Below are positions 10,690 to 22,989 of a DNA stretch of 64,000 nucleotides, one piece after another. The position numbers and the translations under genes are program-made. Each line of letters starts with the position of its first letter. Within the stretch, counting starts at the first letter, position 1. Under the pieces are notes generated by a model, which worked only from the letters and a program-made list of their open reading frames with translations, was not told where the DNA came from and did no database searches. Source of the DNA: Sodiomyces alkalinus F11 (lineage: Eukaryota > Ascomycota > Sordariomycetes > Glomerellales > Plectosphaerellaceae); the NCBI RefSeq assembly GCF_003711515.1, contig NW_021167095.1, positions 1 through 64,000 of the forward strand, written 5' to 3'.

Positions 10690-13600
10690 TACCTCGGGTA
10701 ACTTACTTTCTTTATTCGGTGCTAGGCGAGGCTATAAGGCTAAGCTAGTATTCCTTAAAGGTTCTTTGCTTCGAGTGTCTTTTAATCCTCGGGTCCTTTT
10801 AATATCTCCTAGTTTAAGCGCCTTATCTGCCTTTACTTCTTTTAATACTACTCGTAGCGTCTTTAAAGCTCTTTATCGTTTCTTAAAGACGTTAACTATT
10901 TCCGGTGCGTTTATGGCTTCCTTTAGTATCTAAACGTTATACTGACTAGGCTATCCCTTCTATCGAATTAGGTACTCGATACGAGGCTTACCGCGGCCCT
11001 TTTTAGTGACTCTTTTATCTAGGATAGCTTTAATCTTATAGTGCTTATATAAGTCGCACTATTCGTGCTTATCCTTATCGGGGTTATTAGGGTGCATAGG
11101 CCCTCTATCGGCCGTCCGGCCGGGGAATGGGTCCGTACCTGGTTCCTTCGCCGGTTATAGATACGTAATACTGATAATAGAATGGATATTAAGCGTTACG
11201 GGCAGCTCTAGCCGGTATACTAGTAGTAAGACCTATTCCTTAACCTTAAATAGTCCTATTCGTTACTGACCGAGCTTTATCGAGGGTTTACTAGGTAGCG
11301 AATAATTATACCCGAGTTTAACGAAGACGAAGTCCCCGGGAGCGAACCGAGTACTACGATGCTTTTTATCGTATGGCCTTTTTATATATATCTAGGCTGA
11401 GGCGATAAATAGTTTAGCATTTTCTTAGAATAGTTCCTGGGCGAATTACGGGTTTGTATCGCTAATTATATCGAGGGGGCTATTCGTTCGCGTGCTATAT
11501 AGTAGTTTATTAGGTGAATAATCTAAGACTTCGCTAAAGGCGTTATTTAGATTAAACTATAGTGCGATGATACCCTTCGTCCATAGCGCGTCTAGATATA
11601 TAGCGAGGAATATACGGATAGCGATCTCGACTATCTAATTCTTCCGTTTAGATAGCCTATTAGTTTACGGATACTATACTATTAAGAACTTAAGTAGCGT
11701 GCCCGCCTCCTTCTAGAGCGCCGTTTAAAAGGCGGATAGGAATTTAGGGTCATAATCTAAGATAATCCCTCGGGGAATACCCTAGTTACCGAGCTAGAGG
11801 AACTAAAAGAGGATATCAGCCTAGTCCTCCGTAGTATAGAAGCTATACCCCGGAATAAGGAGGGTGGCTTTAGTGAACTTATCCGTTACCGTGAGGAGGG
11901 AGTTAAAGAGGGGAAAGCCCTCCTTGTACTAGGGAGAGCTAGCCGAGGGTACCTCGGGTAAGCCGATAATAAAATCTATAGCGATAGTATAGAACGGAAT
12001 AGGGGGAGTTATAATTAGCTATAGTTCGCTAAGCGGGCGCTAGCGATTAGTCTAATTAGTAGCGTAAGTCGTGTAGTTAGCGATATAGGTCTTAATTTCT
12101 TTACGGAGCTTAGGAATCGCGAATCGGTTAATTAGTTTATACTAGGTTCTTTTAACGCCGAAGTGGTAGCGCTTATCGTGAGCGGCCTGAATAAACTCCT
12201 AATATAGGGAGAATAGGATATAAAGCCGAAGCTTCCCGCTCTATTTTAGATAGTAAAGGAGACCGTTTTTTAACTCGAAAAGAATCTTAACCGGTGAATT
12301 ATAGTCCTGTAGCTAGGTAAGGATAGGTCTTTATTTAGCATCGTTAGTATAACTATCGCTAATTCTTTAACGTAGATCGGCGTCTATTTTAAGCTTAGAG
12401 AAGTGATAAATAGCCTAATCGCACTAAATCCGTTCTAATTCCTTATCGTCTTCCGCTTCCGGAGGGTCCGTTATAGGTAGCCGTGATAGGGTATCGGCCA
12501 TAATATTCGTTTTCCCGGGGATATACCGATAGTCTAACTAAAACTAGCTAAAGAACTCCGAGGAAAGGATAAGCTTTATAATTAACCTAGTCTTATCCGT
12601 GCTAGATAGCGTGGTGGACTTTATAATACCGATAATAGCGGTATAGTCTATAAGAATAATAGTTAGATTACGATAAACGGACTAAATAATAGTTCGGGTC
12701 TTATAAACGGCCTATACTAGGCAGGCGACCTTTAGTTCTATCGGCTAGTATTTCTGCTCGGCTATATTAAGACCTTTACTAATATAAAGCACTAGACGAA
12801 TAAGGGTCTTACAAATAGTGCCTTTAGCGAGCTATTTAGTCTTATCGACGAGCTAAAACAGTATAGCGGAGAACCTATACTCCTTAGAGGCGTTTAGCTG
12901 GATAAAGAGGATTTTCCCTGGGTTATAGTGGAAGAGGTAGATATTGGAGGTAAGTATATCTATAACGTTATTAAACGACGCTATCTTTTCGGCCGTAAGC
13001 TTAAATACCGTTCGTTTAGTATAGGCCTTACGTGCTTAGCCGTAGTCCTTTCCGAGCTAATAAACCTCCGCGAGTAGGGTAGTCTTCCGTTATGAGAGGG
13101 AGGCGATTCGGTAGGCGAACCTCGGGATAAGGTGCCGTAACTATCCGATTATACTAATCTATTACTTAAGCGATTAGAGCGATAATAGCGGGCGGATCCT
13201 TTATAGGGTATCGGTGCGTTCCTTTATCTTAAAGAGGCCTAGAATATCGACCTCGAATCCTAAAAGCTATACCGATAGGTAACCGATAAAGGATTTACCC
13301 GGGGAAATAGAGATCCGCTTCCGGCTAAATAGTGATAGGATAGTCTTTAGATACTAGGCATATTCCTCCTTAGTATCGGAGGCTATGACGATATCGTCGA
13401 TAAAGGCGGCGGCGAACTTCTTATACGGTCGGAGCAGCTTATCTATATAGCGTTAGACGTGAGCTAGCGAATTACGGAAGCCTATAAATACGACCTTCGA
13501 ACGCTCTTATCCTCGATACGAGATAATAGTAAACCTTTTACGGTACGGCTTATATACCGGGAATTAGTGGAAGAAAGCTTAAGCGTTAATAACGGAAATA

Positions 13601-14990
13601 AACTTCTTCCCCCGGAGGCGGTAGATCACCTTATCTTATAACGGTATCGGGTATACGTCGGGAATAGTAACCTTATTTAGGGCACGGAGATTAACTACTA
13701 TTCGGCCTTTACCCTTCCCGTTTATAGTACACTATATAATAAATACTAAGGCACTAAATAGCGTGGGCTAAGTCGGCTATTCTATTTATTCTTACTTATA
13801 GAGTTCGTTAAGGATCTTATTTAAAAGTCGCTAATCGTCACGGCTAATAGGATATAGCTTCTAGCTAATCTTCTAATTATACTATCCGTCGACTCAAGGG
13901 ACCTTTATATACTCCTCGGGAGGTATATCGACGACGCCTTAGTCGGTCTAAACCTTTAGATGCTTCTCGATAATCTTACTAAACCTGCGTACGAATCGGT
14001 CGTTATAATAGTAGATCGTTACTCCCTTTTTAGTAGTCTCCGTAGGGGCGTTAAGGCTTTTAGCGATACCTAGCTTACCTTCGGGAGTGATATACCCACG
14101 GAAGACGTCTCCTTCGGCCTTACTAGGCGGTTCTTCCTCTATACGCTTAAGTAGAATATCTCGCGTATTATCGCGGTCGGTATACTAATAACCGTCCACT
14201 TAGAATAGCTCTACGTAACCTAGCTTAGTGCCTCTAGCGACGACTAATAGCCGGTCGTCGGCGTTAAAGATAGGTATTATAGACTAGTTATTAAGGATAT
14301 AGTTCGGAGAGCCCTCTATATCCGGGAAAAACTCTATAGAATTAAGGTTAACGTCGGGCTTATTAATTAGCACGAACCTATACGTTTATAGCGGGATAAC
14401 TAAACGTTTAGCGGTTTTAAGTTTCCGCTAGATTAAAGAACGTTTAGCGAATACCCTTACGGGAACTATTAGGCCCTAGTAGGCGCTAATACGAATAGCT
14501 TCCTACGTATTAAGGATATCTAGCCTATTAGGATAGTTAAACTCCTATCCTAGGAGAAGACCGGCGTCGAGCTTAGGGACGATCTAGGCCCTAATATATA
14601 AGCGGCTAATCTTCTTCTTATTACCTACTATACCTTAAACTAGCACGGTAAAGGTAGCCTATCCTAAAGTCTTTATCGATCCTATACCTTATAACACGGC
14701 GCGCTTAGTGGAATCGATATACTTATCGGGAAATCGACTAAGGAGCTATTAGCTTACTATATAGCGGGAGGCTTCTAAGTCGACGTAAATATTAAACGGT
14801 ACGCCCGTGGGGGAGCCATAGGCTTAGATCCGGGCGTACGTATACCTATAAGGACTATTAGAAGGATCCCTGACTTCCTAAACGGTATTATTAATCGGCG
14901 GCGAGTCCTATCCGCTCTACTCCTTTAATCGGTATAGCTAGGTGTAGGTCTTCTTATATCGGATAATCTCTGGATTTAATCCTATAGGTG
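10690..14990 (-). pseudogene. Gypsy-1 pol remnant (protease, RT, RNase H, integrase, chromodomain)
   Basis: Reading on the minus strand, a protease-like segment lies near 14,770-14,790, with VDLEAS where DTGAS or DSGAS is usual. RT follows at about 14,000-13,200; the catalytic box reads FIDDIV at about 13,381-13,404 with both Asp kept. RNase H and integrase occupy about 13,100-11,100. A chromodomain is clear at about 11,040-10,940 (AILDKRVTKKGRGKPR, then LIRQKGQPSQYN with Q for W). A basic tail follows to about 10,690. Damage is mainly RIP-type stops. The sequence is distinct from the Gypsy-A/B pols. Domain order and chromodomain support a chromovirus-type Ty3/Gypsy element. Confidence 0.88.
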
Positions 14991-15089
14991 GTGGTATTTA
15001 CTATACTCCCGATATACTTAGTAGAGATCGGCGTACTTAGGTATAAATCCGGGTCCGTCGGCGACCTAATATAGTTAATCACTTTATTC

Positions 15090-17200
15090 GCTACCCGCGT
15101 TATCGTTATCCTCGGAGTCTATAGAACTCTTAGAGTTTCCCTCGGTATAGTAATACTCGGGTTCTACGTTAGCTTTATCTCCAGACGCGGGCTTAGCGGC
15201 GGCTTTTTTGGCGGAGGCGTTAACCTAGTCTTTAGGGCGGTCGCGGCGATAGTCTTTATATCGGCAATGAGACTATTTATTAGTGTTATTAGTTAGGAGC
15301 CGCTAACCTTTATTATTAGTATAACGATTAGCGTTCGGCGTAGGAAGCGCGTGATTCTTACTTTAGCGATAGAGCTAGCTAAGGCTAGGGGAATAGCGGT
15401 TAGGCTACGGTATTCGGCGGCGTTTAGGCATTAAGCATTTATCGTAGTACCGCGGCGTGGGTTACTAAACCACTATAACCGGGGGCGGAGCGCTATACGT
15501 TCCGCGGTCCGGTTTAAGAAGGCTTTATCGGCTAATATAGTGCTTTTAGACTCCTTAGGTATAGTTCCGGTACTATCCTAGTATTAGGTTCGCTAGAGAA
15601 TTTAAGAAGTCGGCTGACTTAACTTTATGGCCTGGTTAGACTACGGTCGTGGCTAGGTTAGCGTTAAGCTTATCCTAAATAATTGATAGGAGCTTTTCCT
15701 AGGGTTTATCGGTAGCCTTCGCGAGTTAGGCGATACCGTCCGCAAATACGCGGATATTATAGCGGTTCACGATATCTTCTGGGGTATACCTTTCCCTATA
15801 TAATCGGTACTCGGCTTTTTCGCGCGGGAGCCGGAATCGGCTCTCTAAACTATCCTTCTAATTCTTTAGGGTAGTATTTTTATTATACTATTCGCGGAGT
15901 TTAGGGTCTATAGTTATTAGTTATTTAAAGGCTTTACTTAGTAGGTAGCGGGAGATACCGCGGGTAAGGGCTTCGCTATACCCGGGGCTTATCCCGGCGT
16001 ACTACTTTATAGCGTCCGTAAAGCGGAATACGTTAAGGAAGACTAGCTTAGTGCCTTCCGTGCGGATATCCTAGATAGCGGTAAAGTATTCTAGTAGGTC
16101 GAAGTATCCGAGGTCGTCCGCCTTAAAGCAAACCTAGGGTTATTACGACTACGATCCGCGTTAGAGTTCGCCGATAATAGCTAGTAAGTCCGACTAGAGT
16201 ATATACGTCTAGTCTCCGCTTATAGGGGGCGGCTAAGTATGCGCCGGAGGAGGAGGAGGAGGTATTTTATCCGGCGAGCCGGTGCTTTAGCGGATATTCT
16301 AACGGCTAGGCTTAGGGGCGCTAGATACCGTGCTCTCGGAGTTAACCGGGTAATCGGCTAAAAAGGCCCGGTTAGGGGCGTCGGACGTTTAGCGTTGTAT
16401 AGTATTCGAATAGCGAATAATAGTCTTAGTAGGAGATATATAAGACGCGGGCGATTAGTATAAGGAGGATTTACTTAAGGAGTACGTTAGTTTCTCCTCC
16501 TTAATCACGGGCTCCTTATTTATAGTATTTATAGTAGGACGAATAAGGAGCGAGGCAGGCTTCGTTATAGTAAATTACGGTTCCCCTAGCTCTCCCGTGA
16601 TCTTAAGGCGACGTTAACTGCCTAGCTCTTATATCCTAAGCCCTATCGTGATAAGCTAGGCGGAGCTAGGTAGAGTAGAGTTAGTATTAGCGGAGCTAGT
16701 ACTAGTAAGGCTAGTACTAATAAGGCTAGTACTAATAAGACTAGTACTAGTAAGGCTCTCTCCGATATAGTCGATTAGGTTAGCCTCGGAATCTAGCTTA
16801 CCTGTATAGGGAGCAGGACTAACAGTAAACGGTCGTATAGGTCATTTCCCCTTAATATCGCGGGGTTCTCCTATACCCGCCAGGATCTCCCTATAAGCAG
16901 GTTCTTTATTAAGGTATTTTTCGAAGGCGTCCACGAAGTTATCCGGCCTTCGGGTCTATTTCTTCGGGTAGGATACGTCGGATATAGACTCCGATCGCGA
17001 GATTCTTCCTTTTAAGGTTAGGCCGCTCGCGCCGGCTATCCCTAAAGCGTACACGGCCCTCCTAGCTATATTAAGCAAAGCTATATCTTCGGGCGTAAGG
17101 AGATTAGCGATAGGGTCCGGGAAATTATCTAAGAACTTAAAAAGATTTTTCGCGCTTTTAGCGCTTCGCGGATAAGGATAGTCGTTAAGGAGGTTTAGGT
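15090..17200 (-). pseudogene. Gypsy-1 gag remnant
   Basis: This region lies between the 5' LTR and the protease, in the gag position. A zinc-knuckle-like segment is visible on the minus strand at about 15,300-15,240 (SHCRYKDYRRDRP, probably CCHC before Cys changed to Tyr). It is followed by an acidic, Ser-rich linker to the protease. The upstream part contains a Ser/Thr pentapeptide tandem repeat (16,694-16,755) and a GGA run at 16,245-16,262. At about 2 kb this is a large gag. I can support the assignment from position and the knuckle-like motif, but I did not trace one unbroken frame through the whole region. Confidence 0.6.
16694..16755. repeat. 15 bp tandem repeat, four units, in Gypsy-1 gag
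   Basis: Four copies of a unit close to GCTAGTACTAATAAG lie head to tail. On the minus (coding) strand they read as repeats of STSLI or STSLT. The length is a multiple of three, so the frame is kept. Confidence 0.8.
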
Positions 17201-17463
17201 CGGTTATAATAGCGGAGCGTTAGGTTCCACGGCGATTTTTCGTTTAGTAAAGTTAGTATAGTCGCCGAACCTATATACGAATAGCAGGCCGTGGTTCTTA
17301 TATACTCCACGTCTTAGTCTAGTAAAGGAGAGGCGTTTTCGCTTAGCGTACTAATATTTATATAGTTCTATCAGTCTGCTACGTGTCTATATAGTCGTAG
17401 GATACGTAGCTCGCGTCGAGCGGCGGTACACGAACCTCGCTTAAAAGCTTAGTTACTACTATT
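17201..17463. other. Gypsy-1 5' leader
   Basis: Untranslated leader expected between the 5' LTR and gag. On the minus strand the bases next to the LTR read AATAGTAGTAACTAAGC, which might be a mutated primer-binding site (TGG to TAG), but I cannot assign a tRNA. Confidence 0.4.
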
Positions 17464-17825
17464 TAATATACCCTATCCAGGTATATCTCTGGCTAGCCAG
17501 TATTATCGGACCTAGGGCTTTTAGGGTTCGGAATAGCGACCTTTAGGTATAGAAAATAGGGTGTAATAAAGATATCCTCTTCTAAACTAAGGGGGGACCG
17601 CGCCGAGGATATATCCTCCAGCCGGTTCGGCCTAACTATAATCCTTACTACCGATCCTACGCTATACGTACGGATAGTCCAGGCGCTATTCGTTCTCTAT
17701 CTATACGAATAGTACTAGAGCTATACGTTCCCTATCTAAGCGAATGGCTCCCGAGCCATCCGTTCTGTGGTAGGGCGGATAGTGCTAGCGCTATTTCTGC
17801 GGAGGCTGGGGAATAGGGCGTATTA
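17464..17825 (-). repeat. Gypsy-1 5' LTR
   Basis: This 362 bp direct repeat pairs with 7,854-8,215. It begins TAATATACCC where the partner has TGATATGCCC, a pure TG to TA difference pattern, and is followed by GGGCG. It holds the promoter side of the element on the minus strand. Confidence 0.93.
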
Positions 17826-17830
17826 GGGCG

Positions 17831-18060
17831 GGAGGATATTTAGGGCCGTGGGCGCGCTTAGGGGAGGGACTAGCCTAGGAATAACTTAGTAAGAATACCG
17901 GGACGATATCGCGCTATAAATGCTTATATTAGATAAAAGGGCGGCGGCTATATAAATAAACACCCGCTTATAAGGGCGGTTAGCGTAAATATTATTATTA
18001 TTATTATTATCGTTATTATTATCGGCGTTATCGTCGCCGCTATTAGCGGTATTATCGTAG
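17831..18060 (-). pseudogene. Antisense ORF, upstream half (continues at 7,848)
   Basis: The minus-strand frame here joins the frame at 7,848 once Gypsy-1 and one target duplication are removed. It reads VPVFLLSYSQASPSPKRAHG and then a basic Pro/Arg segment before the junction. Upstream, near 17,989-18,010, an ATT/AAT microsatellite encodes an Asn-rich run in another frame. The N-terminal limit is uncertain. I see no known domain. Confidence 0.45.
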
Positions 18061-18654
18061 TCGACAGTACTGTATTCGTACTCGGTATCCGTGTTATCGT
18101 CGCTATATACTAGCGATATTAAGACTATACTACCCGACTATATAGAAGCTTACTATAAAACACGATCGGTATACTCTAAAACTTCTTTAACGAAAAGGAC
18201 GCTAAGAACGTCGCTATACTTTTAGGAATCTATCTATATACCGTAGTCAGATATTAGCGAATATAGTATAACTATCACGATATACCTTTACTATAACTAA
18301 AGGAATTAAGATACTTATAGAGGGAAAAGTAATAATAGAAAATGTAGAAAACTATACGATATTAGGTAAGAGCTTACTACGGGGGCGCGGCGTAGCGGCT
18401 TAACCTATATTAATAAAAGCTTAAGGGCTTAAAGGGAGGAAGAAGAAGATCTCTGATTTATAGTATATAAGCCTCTCTTTTTATAAGAGGAAGCCGGGGG
18501 AATAGACTACCTCGAGGGAGGCTTATAGTGGAATAAAGGCAGCTATATACCCCTATATTTAGGGCCTTATACCTCCCTTCGATTAATTCCTTTATACGAG
18601 TCCTTTACTAGGGAGAGCTAGGAGCGGCGAAGAGCCGCTATAGCAGGTCACGCA
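18061..18654. other. Unassigned spacer between Gypsy-1 flank and LINE copy 1
   Basis: No recognisable domain on either strand. A short palindrome (AGCGGC GAA GAGCCGCT) lies near 18,610-18,640. If the antisense ORF belongs to the element represented at 6,110-7,010, its 3' LTR would be expected in this interval, but I found no partner. Confidence 0.35.
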
Positions 18655-18829
18655 CCTTTTTCTTTTTTTTTAAATTCATTTCGCGTATATAGCCCTAAAG
18701 CTATGGCGCGGCGCCTTTTGCCCTATAGGCTTGAGGCTAGAATAAACTATAGTAAGGAGTGGAGTAGTAATAAATAAAGGAAATCCTCCGTAATAGTCTG
18801 CCTAATATACCGAAAAACAGGTAAAAAAC

Positions 18830-19544
18830 NNNNNNNNNNNNNNNNNNNNNNNNNNNNNNNNNNNNNNNNNNNNNNNNNNNNNNNNNNNNNNNNNNNNNNN
18901 NNNNNNNNNNNNNNNNNNNNNNNNNNNNNNNNNNNNNNNNNNNNNNNNNNNNNNNNNNNNNNNNNNNNNNNNNNNNNNNNNNNNNNNNNNNNNNNNNNNN
19001 NNNNNNNNNNNNNNNNNNNNNNNNNNNNNNNNNNNNNNNNNNNNNNNNNNNNNNNNNNNNNNNNNNNNNNNNNNNNNNNNNNNNNNNNNNNNNNNNNNNN
19101 NNNNNNNNNNNNNNNNNNNNNNNNNNNNNNNNNNNNNNNNNNNNNNNNNNNNNNNNNNNNNNNNNNNNNNNNNNNNNNNNNNNNNNNNNNNNNNNNNNNN
19201 NNNNNNNNNNNNNNNNNNNNNNNNNNNNNNNNNNNNNNNNNNNNNNNNNNNNNNNNNNNNNNNNNNNNNNNNNNNNNNNNNNNNNNNNNNNNNNNNNNNN
19301 NNNNNNNNNNNNNNNNNNNNNNNNNNNNNNNNNNNNNNNNNNNNNNNNNNNNNNNNNNNNNNNNNNNNNNNNNNNNNNNNNNNNNNNNNNNNNNNNNNNN
19401 NNNNNNNNNNNNNNNNNNNNNNNNNNNNNNNNNNNNNNNNNNNNNNNNNNNNNNNNNNNNNNNNNNNNNNNNNNNNNNNNNNNNNNNNNNNNNNNNNNNN
19501 NNNNNNNNNNNNNNNNNNNNNNNNNNNNNNNNNNNNNNNNNNNN
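18830..19544. other. Assembly gap, 715 N
   Basis: Unresolved sequence within LINE copy 1 between the RNase H region (19,545) and the 3' UTR. Confidence 0.99.
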
Positions 19545-22500
19545 AAGGGCCTAAAGAATAGCGTATAACTCGGCGTCGGCGACCTCGGCAGAGTTTCCTA
19601 GGTTATAGCCTATAGCTCTATAGGGTCTACCGGTATTAGCTAACTGTATCACAGCAGCTGCAGCCTACGTAGGCCTATAGGAGGCCTTATAGGGTGGCCT
19701 AGGGAGCCGTCGGTATAGAAAACAGAGGCCTACTCGCCTAAGGATTATTGTATATTCTTAAGGGCTTCGAGGTGGGCTGTTTTTAGGTCTGGGGTGCCGG
19801 AGTCGGTGTTTTTCGCGGTTATAGGCTATTCTTTCAAGGGAAAAAAGTATCTAAGGTCTGCTATAGGTTAGGAGGCCTAAGGGGCCTCCTACCTAGCTAC
19901 AGGGCCCTCTATTTCCCAGGACTACCCTACTTAAGCAGCCAATTCTAGGCCTAGCCTATAGAGCTGTGTGGTGGGCTATAGGTCTTATAGGCGGGCGAGG
20001 TCTTCCCCTAGCTCCCCTAGAAGCTAGCGTCTTATAGGGTGGTTCGATAAGAACTTTAAAGACCTAAAGGCATAATGTCTATTAGATCTAGTTAACCGAA
20101 TCGACGCTAGGGGCACGGCTGCTTCTAATTCTAGAGGCCGTAAGGGGGCTCCCCTAAAAGCCCCTAGAGCCCTAAGTAGAGCGCCGTACTATAGGCGTTC
20201 TAGGCGGTCGAGTAGGTGCTTTGTAGGTGATTTAGGGTCCTACTATAGCTATAAGCCAAAGTCAGCTAGCGAGGCTATATAGGCTATATATAGCTGCCAT
20301 AAGGCCTTAAAAGAAAGGCCCCTCTACGAGCTAGCTAGCCTATAGAGTCTACTTAAGGCCCCTATAGCTGAATTCAGGCGTTTTTCGACGTGGGGTTTAA
20401 AAGATAGCTTAGGGTCAAACCAGACCCCTAGCCACCTAATAGCACCTAGCGTAAGTTTAACTAGGTCCCCCCCTATAATAACCGGGCGTCTTCGACAGAG
20501 CGTCTTCGGTGGAAGTGAATAAGCTCTGTCTTATCCGGGTCGAAAAGAATGTGGTTATTATTAGCTACTTCGAAAAAGGAGGCTACGGCTCTTTCTAGGA
20601 TCTTATAGTTTTTCCTAGCCGACGTAGACGCTATAGATGGCTAAAATTCGTCTATATAGAATAACTAAAAACCTTTACAATCCGGCCCCGCTATAACCTT
20701 CCTATTATAAATTAGGAATAGGATAGGGGAAACCGGGGAGCCTTATAGGAGCCCTATACTTAGGGGGGTAGGCTACTAAACTTAACCCTCGAAGGCTAGT
20801 TAGATACGCCTATTTTCTATAAAGGAGGCTACCTATTTAACTAGATTCGAGGGTAGTTAGAGCTCTTAAAGGATTCTTAGTAGCTAAGGGCTGGCGACGT
20901 AGTCGAAGGCTCCTTTAATATCTAAAAACAGCGTAGAAATTACAGCGTTTTACCGTGATTTACGCCATTTTTCGATATAGTGGAGAAGAAGAAGGGCCGT
21001 ATCGATAGCGGATCGTTATTTTCTACCCCCTATCTAACTAGAGTGTAGAAGGTCGTCGCGGGTATTAGCTAAAAAGCTTAGTCTAGTAGCTATAACCCTC
21101 TCAAGGACTTTACCTAAGTAGTTTAGAAGGGCTATAATCCTATAAGACTTAGGATTAGAATAGTCCTTCTTCGCCGGCTTTAGTCGAATAACCCCTAAGG
21201 CCTCTTTTTAGCAGGTATGGTGGTAGCCTACTAAAAATACAGCTAAGTAGGCCTTTAAGAAGGGCCCGGGAATAGCCTTATAGGCCTATTAGATCGGCTA
21301 TAAGCTTATTCTATTAGGCCCTAGGGCTTTCCCCTGAGCAGCTCTAAAGATAGCACGTTATAGTTCGGCAGCCTATAGGCTAGGCCACTCCCACGGTCTT
21401 CTAAGGCCCTTACTGCGTGATCTAGTCAGGCTCTAGGGGCCGTTAGAAGGGTTACAGGGGCCTAGGTCCCCCGAAGGCCCTATAAATACAGGGGCTTTAG
21501 GGGCGTCGGTGGCGGAAGGAAGAGGAAGAGGAAAAAGGGTCTGAATAAGGGCGTTGCATTTTTTATCGAAGGCGTAGGCTTTCTGCTTCGTAGGCGTTTA
21601 AATCGGTGGGATTTTAGCGTTTAGGCCGCTCTTTATATAGTTATAGGCCTTAAAAATCTTAGGGCCTTAAGCGTTAGCTAGGAAGGCCTCCTAGTGGTTC
21701 TTTTTTACTATTTTTACTACCCTATAATAGGCGTTTCGAGCCTCTTTCCAGGTGGTTTCTAGAGCCGCTAGCCGGGTAGCCGAGGCCCCCTTTTTAGCTT
21801 TAGCTTTTCTAAAAACCCTATAAGCCCTATTAGCTAATTTTCGCAGGGCTTTTAGCTCTAGGGTCCACCACGGTTTCGAACGCTCTACTACCCTTAGCTC
21901 AGGCATAGAGGCCTTAAGAGCCAGGGAGATAGTATCCGTTAGGTGGCGACCTATAGAGTCCTAATCCGAGGCGTCGATAGCCTACTATAGCTGCTAGTCG
22001 AGGCTAGGCTCTAGGCTCTTTAGGGTGCTAATAAATCAACCCTAGTCCGCTAGCCTATAATTATAGGCCGGTGGAAGGGATCTATTTATAGGACTTTCAG
22101 AGCCTAGAATAAAGGCTAAAATCAGGATAGCGTGGTATAAGGAGGGAGTGTTTTCGATATATTCCCACTTATAAAAGCGGAGACGATTAAAGCCGGGCGT
22201 GTAAAATACTAGGTCTATAACTGACTCTTAATGAAGATCAGACCTAAAAAAGGTCCCCCCGTTTAGGTTAACTTCTTTAGGATCCACTAAACAGGTGGCC
22301 TTAAGGCTGTTTAACCAGTCTACTAAGGCCTGGGCCTTAATAGAAGCCTGATTCGTAGCAGCCCCGTTCTACTACTAGTGGTTCCTGTTAAAGTCCCCTA
22401 TAATAAGGGTCGGCTTAGGGACCTAAAGGCCCTATAGCACGCGATCTTCGGTCCAGGGTCGGCTTCTACAGCCTAAAAAAGAAGGAAAAGAAGGGGAAGA

Positions 22501-22975
22501 AGAAGTCGAAGAGGTAAAGGAGGTAGGGCTAAGGGGCCTTAAAGGCCCTCTGCCTATTATTTCGGGATCCTGCTCTGTCTAAGTATAAACGTTTAGGATA
22601 TAGAAGGTCAACGGATAATAGACCTCTATAAGCTACGCGTCTATATTATCTAGAAGGTCTTCGCGGTGTGAAAAGTCGATACCCGAGCCCTTTCTTATAT
22701 ACGTAAGGACCCTAGGTTTAATAGGAAAAAACTAGGTTTTCCGAGACGTAGACGTGATAGTATAGAAGGCTAGGTGGTTTCGAATATACTACCCTTCTAG
22801 TTTTAGGATGCAGGAAGGCTTTTAGATAAGGACTATATTAGCCGAAGCCTTTAAAGCCTATTCTAGGATAGCTTCCTACGCCGGACCCTATTTATCGACG
22901 TTATACTAAATAAACCGGATTTCTTTTCAACTAAAAGACCCTTTATTTATAGGATTTAGGGTTTAATAGCTCGAA
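19545..22975 (-). pseudogene. LINE copy 1 ORF2 (endonuclease, RT, RNase H), 3' end in gap
   Basis: On the minus strand, the AP-type endonuclease shows GDFNRNH (22,381-22,400) and an SVIDLVFYTPG segment. RT follows: QRSAIDTALLLLHYIEKW, then FLDIKGAFDYV (20,897-20,928), then GSPVSPILF, then the catalytic box YIDEF where FADD/YVDD is usual (about 20,655-20,670). RNase H starts with YTDGSLGHP at about 19,715; a one-base indel shifts the frame before the DAELYAIL segment. The 71-codon open stretch at 21,691-21,906 is the genuine frame between endonuclease and RT. The rest of RNase H is lost in the N gap. RIP stops are frequent but fewer than in the Gypsy pols. Confidence 0.9.
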
Positions 22976-22989
22976 AGACCTTATATTTC

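Larger units (their letters stand above)
7849..17830 (-). mobile_element. Gypsy-1: complete LTR retrotransposon with GGGCG target duplication
   Basis: Two direct 362 bp LTRs (7,854-8,215 and 17,464-17,825) bound a 9,972 bp element flanked by GGGCG at 7,849-7,853 and 17,826-17,830. The LTRs differ at about 24 sites, 21 of them transitions, as expected from RIP acting on two copies. All internal coding reads on the minus strand, in the order gag (15,090-17,200), protease/RT/RNase H/integrase/chromodomain (10,690-14,990), then an extra ORF (8,690-10,305). The internal region of about 9.25 kb is long for a Gypsy element because of a large gag and the extra ORF. The insertion interrupts an older antisense ORF. 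Confidence 0.93.

Noticed and set aside
10685..10933. 82-codon plus-strand ORF
   Set aside because: Opposite strand of the C-terminal tail of Gypsy-1 pol.
16680..16760. Possible CRISPR-like array
   Set aside because: Units are 15 bp, contiguous and without spacers; the context is a fungal gag.
18830..19544. Possible separate element hidden in the N gap
   Set aside because: Both sides belong to the same LINE and the gap length is close to what LINE copy 2 has between the same points, so no extra element is needed.
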